Assembly (NCBI RefSeq): GCF_019749255.1
Contig: NZ_JACWFH010000033.1
Location: 29,129-93,128, forward strand
Direction: 5' to 3'
DNA length: 64,000 bases
Source of the DNA: Mesobacillus maritimus
GTDB lineage: Bacteria; Bacillota; Bacilli; Bacillales; Cytobacillaceae
The position numbers and the translations under genes were made by a program. Of the stretch, positions 60,112 to 64,000 are shown one piece after another (positions within the stretch are counted from its first letter, which is position 1; every line of letters starts with the position of its first letter). The notes beneath the pieces were generated by a model. It searched no databases and had not been told where the DNA came from. It saw only the letters and a list, made by a program, of their open reading frames with translations.

Positions 60112-60672
60112 ATGTTTGCTAGGGTTGCGGCTTTAATCATTGGAAGTATTCTGCTGGGTATTGGGATTAATGGTTTTTTGGTTCCGCATCAATTGCTTGA
60201 GGGAGGAATTATTGGTCTGGCCTTGCTTCTTCATTATTATTTTGATTTTCAGGCGGGGCTATGGTCGGCTTTATTGAGTATTCCATTGATTCTTTATGCT
60301 TGGGTAAAGGATCGTGCTCAGTTTCATGGTAGTATTTATGGAATGATTGTGACGGCTGTTTTTATTGATTTGCTCGCACCATATCAGTTTGCGTTGCCAA
60401 TTTGGGTGAGTGCCATCTTAGGGGGAGCCCTTTGTGGAATCGGGGTTGGCTTGATGCTTAGGTACAAAACAAGTACTGGTGGCACCGATTTAATTGCTTA
60501 TTTCATAGCAAAAGCGACCCCTTTAAATATAGGACTGTTGATTGCAATAATGGATGTCTTCATTGTTTTACTAGGTTTTCAGACTCTGGGCCTACAGAGT
60601 GTTGTATTCTCATCGATTACGATCTTAATAGCAGGATATCTAGCTTCGATTTGCTATGAGGGATATCGATAA
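60112..60672 (+). CDS. YitT/DUF161-like membrane protein (short form)
   Basis: 186 residues from the ATG at 60112 (GGTGGTGG before it; earlier in-frame sequence runs through the repeat). Five membrane helices: IIGSILLGIGINGFLVPHQLLEGGIIGLALLLHYYF and LGGALCGIGVGLMLRYKTSTGGTDLIAYF are the YitT pattern. Standard YitT proteins have about 280 residues with a C-terminal DUF2179 domain, which is missing here. Function unknown. Confidence 0.75.
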   Translation: MFARVAALIIGSILLGIGINGFLVPHQLLEGGIIGLALLLHYYFDFQAGLWSALLSIPLILYAWVKDRAQFHGSIYGMIVTAVFIDLLAPYQFALPIWVSAILGGALCGIGVGLMLRYKTSTGGTDLIAYFIAKATPLNIGLLIAIMDVFIVLLGFQTLGLQSVVFSSITILIAGYLASICYEGYR

Positions 60673-60762
60673 ATAGGATGCTAGGGGAGATAAAGACTTT
60701 ATAGTACAGACCTTGTAAACGTGATGGGGAAACCTATTAAATGTTATTAAATAAAAAGTAGA

Positions 60763-60807
60763 AAAAGGAGAGTGAATGGATGCGCCCATTTACTCTCCTT
60801 TTTTTAA
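60763..60807. terminator. Bidirectional terminator between convergent genes
   Basis: AAAAAGGAGAGTGAATGG pairs with CCATTTACTCTCCTTTTT around a short loop, with A-run and T-run on the two sides. Confidence 0.88.
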
Positions 60808-61202
60808 TGCTTTTTTTTATAGAAAAACTTTTTCATAAGATTGTAGATTCCTTTGATTGCTAAGTAGCCAGCAAAGAATAATATGAATCCCCATAAACTA
60901 ATTACAGCATCATGAAATTCCATGTTTCCACGTCCGGTGAGCTTTTGTTGGATCTCAATCGCAAAGACAATCACCACTAATACGGTAAAAGTATAAATAA
61001 AAGAAATGGCTGTGATACTGAATTGAGCTAAATATTTAAATACAACATTCACAACTATGAATGCTAAGATTCCCACGATCCCAAATACCCAAAGATGCAA
61101 ATCTTTATCGGTAAGATTCCACCCAGCACGGTTACTGATTGCAAAAATTAAATCGTGCAGCGTGTTAATGATTTCAGCAAGGAGCAAAATAAAATCCTTC
61201 AT
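60804..61202 (-). CDS. Small membrane protein, function unknown
   Basis: 132 residues from the ATG at 61202, with GGGAGAG upstream; the open frame to 61253 lacks start signals. Three or four hydrophobic helices (about 1-20, 38-62, 65-88, 98-120) and a strongly basic tail (KKFFYKKKH). Not recognised; the stop overlaps the shared terminator. Confidence 0.65.
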   Translation of the reverse strand: MKDFILLLAEIINTLHDLIFAISNRAGWNLTDKDLHLWVFGIVGILAFIVVNVVFKYLAQFSITAISFIYTFTVLVVIVFAIEIQQKLTGRGNMEFHDAVISLWGFILFFAGYLAIKGIYNLMKKFFYKKKH

Positions 61203-61511
61203 GCAAACTCTCCCACATTTTTTGTATTTGTAACTTCTACAATTATAGGACATTGAGAGGGAAATGGATAGATAGGCTAGAAGGGGATTAGTCCTCTCAT
61301 CTCCTCCCGTTCTTGGTATTTAAGTGTTTTCCAAATATTGGGTCGAGGGGCCTACTCTGGCGTTTTTAAAATTTCCGTGTACCTAAGTAAGTAATCCTAG
61401 GAACATGAAATCTGCCGAGACGGCTGAAATATAAATCATATGAAGACCGAAGTGGATTGCTTAAGAAGACGAAAAGAGACTGAGCAACAGAGGTGCTTCT
61501 TTCCTAGTGCA

Positions 61512-62112
61512 GATGAAGCCGAAATCAAGCTAGGAATCGCCGAGAAACCAGCTTCATAAAGCCGATGAAGCCGAAATCGAACTAGGAATCGCTGAGAAAC
61601 CAGCTTCATAAAGCCGATGAAGCCGAAATCGAGCTAGGAATCACTGAGAAACCCGCTTCATAAAGCCGATGAAGCCGAAATCAAGTTAGGAATCATTAAG
61701 AACCCCGCTTCATTAGGCAGATGAAGCCGAAATCGAGCTAGGAATCACTGAGAAACCCGCTTCATAAGGCAGATGAAGCCGAAATCGAGCTAGGAATCAC
61801 TGAGAAACCCGCTTCATAAAGCAGATGAAGCCGAAATCAAATTAGGAATCGCCGAGAAACCAGCTTCATAAGGCAGATGAAGCCGAGATCAAGATAGGAA
61901 TAGCCGAGAAACCCGCTTCATAAAGCAGATGAAGCCGAAATCAAGCTAGGAATCGCTGAGAAACCCGCTTCATAAGGCAGATGAAGTTGAAATCGAGCTA
62001 GGAATCACTGAGAAACCCGCTTCATAAGGCAGATGAAGCCGAAATCGAGCTAGGAATCACTGAGAAACCCGCTTCATAAGGCCAATGAACCCGAGATCTA
62101 GCTAGGAATCAT
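61512..62112. repeat. Exact 52-bp tandem array, 11 full units plus a partial twelfth
   Basis: Units start at 61512, 61564, 61616, 61668, 61720, 61772, 61824, 61876, 61928, 61980 and 62032, each exactly 52 bases apart; a degenerate twelfth starts at 62084. Each unit reads GATGAAGCCGAAATC, then AGCTAGGAATC, then GAGAAACCCGCTTCATAA. GCTTCAT at the end of one unit and ATGAAGC at the start of the next form a 7-bp hairpin. Units differ by a few substitutions but no indels. 52 is not divisible by 3, so it is not a coding repeat. 61203-61511 holds no gene. Confidence 0.95.
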
Positions 62113-62120
62113 CTTTTCAG

Positions 62121-62166
62121 TGGCGACAGGACCTGTCCCCATGTCCTGTCGCCACCTGTCCCGTCC
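62121..62166 (+). repeat. Dispersed palindromic repeat next to the tandem array
   Basis: TGGCGACAGGA pairs perfectly (11 bp) with TCCTGTCGCCA around CCTGTCCCCATG; an ACCTGTCCCGTCC fragment follows. Confidence 0.75.
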
Positions 62167-62254
62167 TAAAAAATCACTATTCTATTCGTTGCCTTTTGCT
62201 ATATAATGAATTGAATTATAGGTATTAAGAATACATCGTATGGGGTAGATAGAG

Positions 62255-63829
62255 ATGCTGGAAGAATTATGGGGATATTTACTATGCATTATTTTGGCGG
62301 GGGTATTAAGTTTATTTCTATCTGTTTATGTACGATTAAAACTAACTGGTGTACCTGGTGCAAGGTACTTTATGTATGCCACACTCTTGTCAGCATTCTT
62401 TACTTTTGCCTATACGTTTGAGCTGTTTAGTTCTACATTAGGACAAATTAAGTTTTGGTTGAGGATTGAGTACCTCGCCATGCCGTTTATCCCTTTGCTT
62501 ATGTTGTTCATGTGCTTTGAATATGTTGGTCAAAAGCTAAACCAACGTCTATCGTTGATGTTATATGTGATTCCCGTAATCACGGTGTTTTTGGTAAATA
62601 CCAATGACCTTCACCATCTTTATTACTCATCTGTTGCTCTTAGAAGTGATACTCCTTTCCCCATTCTAGCACTAGAGTATGGACCGGGGTTCTATGTTCA
62701 CGCTCTCTTTGTTTTTATGTGTTTAATGATTAGTGTCGTCATTTTGCTCATGCATATAAAAAAATCACTATTTAAATTCCGCATGCAAATTTTATTAATG
62801 GTAGCAGGGTTAATTATGCCCATCATTGCGAATCATTTCTATTTAAATGGCATGAGTCCATATGGAATTGATCTTGGCCCGGTTTCTATGAGTCTTTCAT
62901 TTCTGTTTCACGGGGCAGCACTTTTCTGGTTTCAGATGTTTAATGTGGCCCCGATTGCGCGAGAAACGGTGTTTGAAAGTATGCATGAAGGCGTCATTGT
63001 CATCAATCAGCAAAAAGCGATTGTTGATTATAACCTGTCCGTGGTGAAGGTCATCCCGACCTTAACCTCCGATGCGATTGGGCGACCAATTTTTGATCTA
63101 TTGAATCGCAATCAAGTACTTTCCGAAATAATCCACCGTGGGCAGGAATGCGACTATGATATGTATATAGGAAAAGACATGCATTATTTCCATATTCGTT
63201 TTTCCCCTGTTCATAATAAAAATCATCTCCAAATCGGCCAGATCATTACGTTTGTTGATATAACCGAAAGAGTCCATCTGCAAGAAAGGCTGCAGGAGCT
63301 GGCAAGTATCGATGGGTTAACGCAAGTTTTCAACCGGATGTATTTTAAGAAAACAGCCGAAGAAAAGATCGAACAGCTTACGGACAAGCATGTATCACTT
63401 ATTATGTTTGATATTGATCATTTTAAAAGTGTGAATGATTGTTATGGACATGAAGCAGGAGACATGGTGTTGACTCATGTTGTTGAGGTAGCAAAAAATA
63501 GTTTGCGCAAAGAGGATATCATGGGGCGGTATGGAGGGGAAGAGTTTATCATTTGTTTGCCAGATACGCCAATTCAAGAGGCTTATGAGGTGGCGAATGG
63601 AATACGCGAGAATATTGCTGCTAATCCTATCGTAATAGACAATATTGAAATTACTGTAACCTCCAGCTTCGGACTCTCTCATGCCTATAGGGTGGGGGAC
63701 AATCAGAATACCCTCCAAACCTTAACAAGGCAAGCGGACCAAGCATTATACGAGGCCAAAAGAGCCGGCCGAAATTGTGTGCAAGTCCTAACAGTACCTA
63801 CACCTACATTCGCTGTGGTAGGGGAGTAG
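62255..63829 (+). CDS. Membrane-bound diguanylate cyclase (7TM sensor, PAS, GGDEF)
   Basis: 524 residues. Seven membrane helices in about 1-225 of the histidine-kinase 7TM type (ELFSSTLGQIKFWLRIEYLAMPFIPLL), a PAS-like domain about 235-345 (ESMHEGVIVINQQKAIVDYN...FVDITERVHLQERLQELASIDGLT) and a GGDEF domain about 350-515 with LIMFDIDHFKSVND and the active-site GGEEF (MGRYGGEEFIICLPDT). It should make c-di-GMP in response to a membrane or small-molecule signal. Stop codon TAG merges with a dispersed repeat. Confidence 0.9.
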   Translation: MLEELWGYLLCIILAGVLSLFLSVYVRLKLTGVPGARYFMYATLLSAFFTFAYTFELFSSTLGQIKFWLRIEYLAMPFIPLLMLFMCFEYVGQKLNQRLSLMLYVIPVITVFLVNTNDLHHLYYSSVALRSDTPFPILALEYGPGFYVHALFVFMCLMISVVILLMHIKKSLFKFRMQILLMVAGLIMPIIANHFYLNGMSPYGIDLGPVSMSLSFLFHGAALFWFQMFNVAPIARETVFESMHEGVIVINQQKAIVDYNLSVVKVIPTLTSDAIGRPIFDLLNRNQVLSEIIHRGQECDYDMYIGKDMHYFHIRFSPVHNKNHLQIGQIITFVDITERVHLQERLQELASIDGLTQVFNRMYFKKTAEEKIEQLTDKHVSLIMFDIDHFKSVNDCYGHEAGDMVLTHVVEVAKNSLRKEDIMGRYGGEEFIICLPDTPIQEAYEVANGIRENIAANPIVIDNIEITVTSSFGLSHAYRVGDNQNTLQTLTRQADQALYEAKRAGRNCVQVLTVPTPTFAVVGE

Positions 63830-63854
63830 GACAGAGGGACAGGCACCTTGTCCC
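63829..63854 (+). repeat. Dispersed palindromic repeat, left arm fused to a stop codon
   Basis: GGACAGAGGGACAGGCACC then TTGTCCC, beginning with the G of the TAG stop of the diguanylate cyclase gene. A degenerate right arm (GGGCAAGGGGCCAGCGTC then TTATCCC) may lie at 63913-63937. Confidence 0.8.
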
Positions 63855-63857
63855 AAA

Positions 63858-63896
63858 GAGAGACATGGATTCGACTTCCGTGTCTCTTTTTGTTTT
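63858..63896 (+). terminator. Intrinsic terminator of the diguanylate cyclase gene
   Basis: GAGACATGG and CCGTGTCTC pair (one mismatch) and are followed by TTTTTGTTTTT. The remaining 63897-64000 shows no gene. Confidence 0.75.
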
Positions 63897-64000
63897 TCTG
63901 CAAGTACCTTTCGGGCAAGGGGCCAGCGTCTTATCCCTAGTAAATAAAAAAAGGGAAGGCAGGGGATTTAAAATGTACCCTATAGAGTAGACACGTAAAA

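Noticed and set aside
61512..62112. CRISPR array candidate
   Set aside because: The 52-bp units repeat end to end with no variable spacers and no cas genes nearby; it is a plain tandem array.
63775..63990. Short frame at the right edge
   Set aside because: It spans the cyclase 3' end, a dispersed repeat and a terminator, and has no ribosome binding site.

Overview
The window looks like the chromosome of a Gram-positive, low-GC Bacillaceae bacterium (Bacillus/Neobacillus type). The evidence is strong AGGAGG-type ribosome binding sites with frequent TTG and GTG starts, lipobox lipoproteins, a sortase-anchored surface protein, a perfect sigma-B promoter, cre-like sites, a GlpP antitermination glycerol regulon and an OpuD-type BCCT transporter. 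Most of the content is nutrient acquisition: sugar acids, Amadori products, glycerol, cystine-type amino acids, C4-type acids and cobalamin. It is interspersed with several families of small repeats and two damaged insertion sequences.

Layout. 1-3331: end of a sugar-acid dehydratase, a GntP permease and a DHDPS-type aldolase (same set as E. coli yjhGFH). 3752-8421: secreted esterase, a REP-associated tyrosine transposase (RAYT) wrapped in its probable palindromic repeats, a small sigma factor, a sigma-B controlled stress protein and a HAD phosphatase. 8777-12869: an orphan TOTE-type primase-helicase, an EamA exporter and a small membrane protein. 13162-15441: amino-acid ABC transporter. 15610-19327: butanediol dehydrogenase, DltE-like SDR, DUF4163-like protein and a TIM-barrel isomerase. 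19520-26638: LacI-controlled operon (hxlB, TRAP transporter, rpiA, PfkB kinase, hxlA). 26781-28703: selenium-linked dsrE-like/yedE/yedF locus. 29829-34862: glpP, glpFK, glpD. 35173-39952: GPH symporter and a second TRAP transporter. 39976-41431: IS3-family element. 41686-48098: fructoselysine-type (frl) operon with FrlR-like operators. About 48482-50605: IS91-family element with its own integrase. 50885-52441: BCCT transporter. 52953-59922: cobalamin-riboswitch operon. 60112-64000: YitT-like protein, membrane protein, a 52-bp tandem array and a diguanylate cyclase.

Four observations stand out. (1) yedF (26781-27026) is complete with a perfect ribosome binding site, but carries an in-frame TGA exactly where the CPxP cysteine belongs. 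A possible bacterial SECIS hairpin follows, and the gene lies next to the selenium-metabolism genes yedE and a YedF-C/DsrE-like gene, so it is a strong selenoprotein candidate. (2) A B12 riboswitch precedes a wall-anchored protein with two transcobalamin-like DUF4430 domains plus an alpha/alpha-barrel, a DUF4430 lipoprotein and a complete ECF transporter: apparently a Gram-positive counterpart of the intrinsic-factor/transcobalamin capture route. (3) About 20 copies of a palindromic repeat with core GACAGGCACC are scattered between genes. They often supply the stop codon of the gene before and abut the ribosome binding site of the gene after, and one RAYT gene is flanked by them. (4) Two further unexplained repeat families are present: an exact 52-bp tandem array (61512-62112) and a 180-bp MITE-like element in three copies, two of them inside the cobalamin operon.

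All assignments come from reading motifs, gene order and remembered family features; no database search was run.
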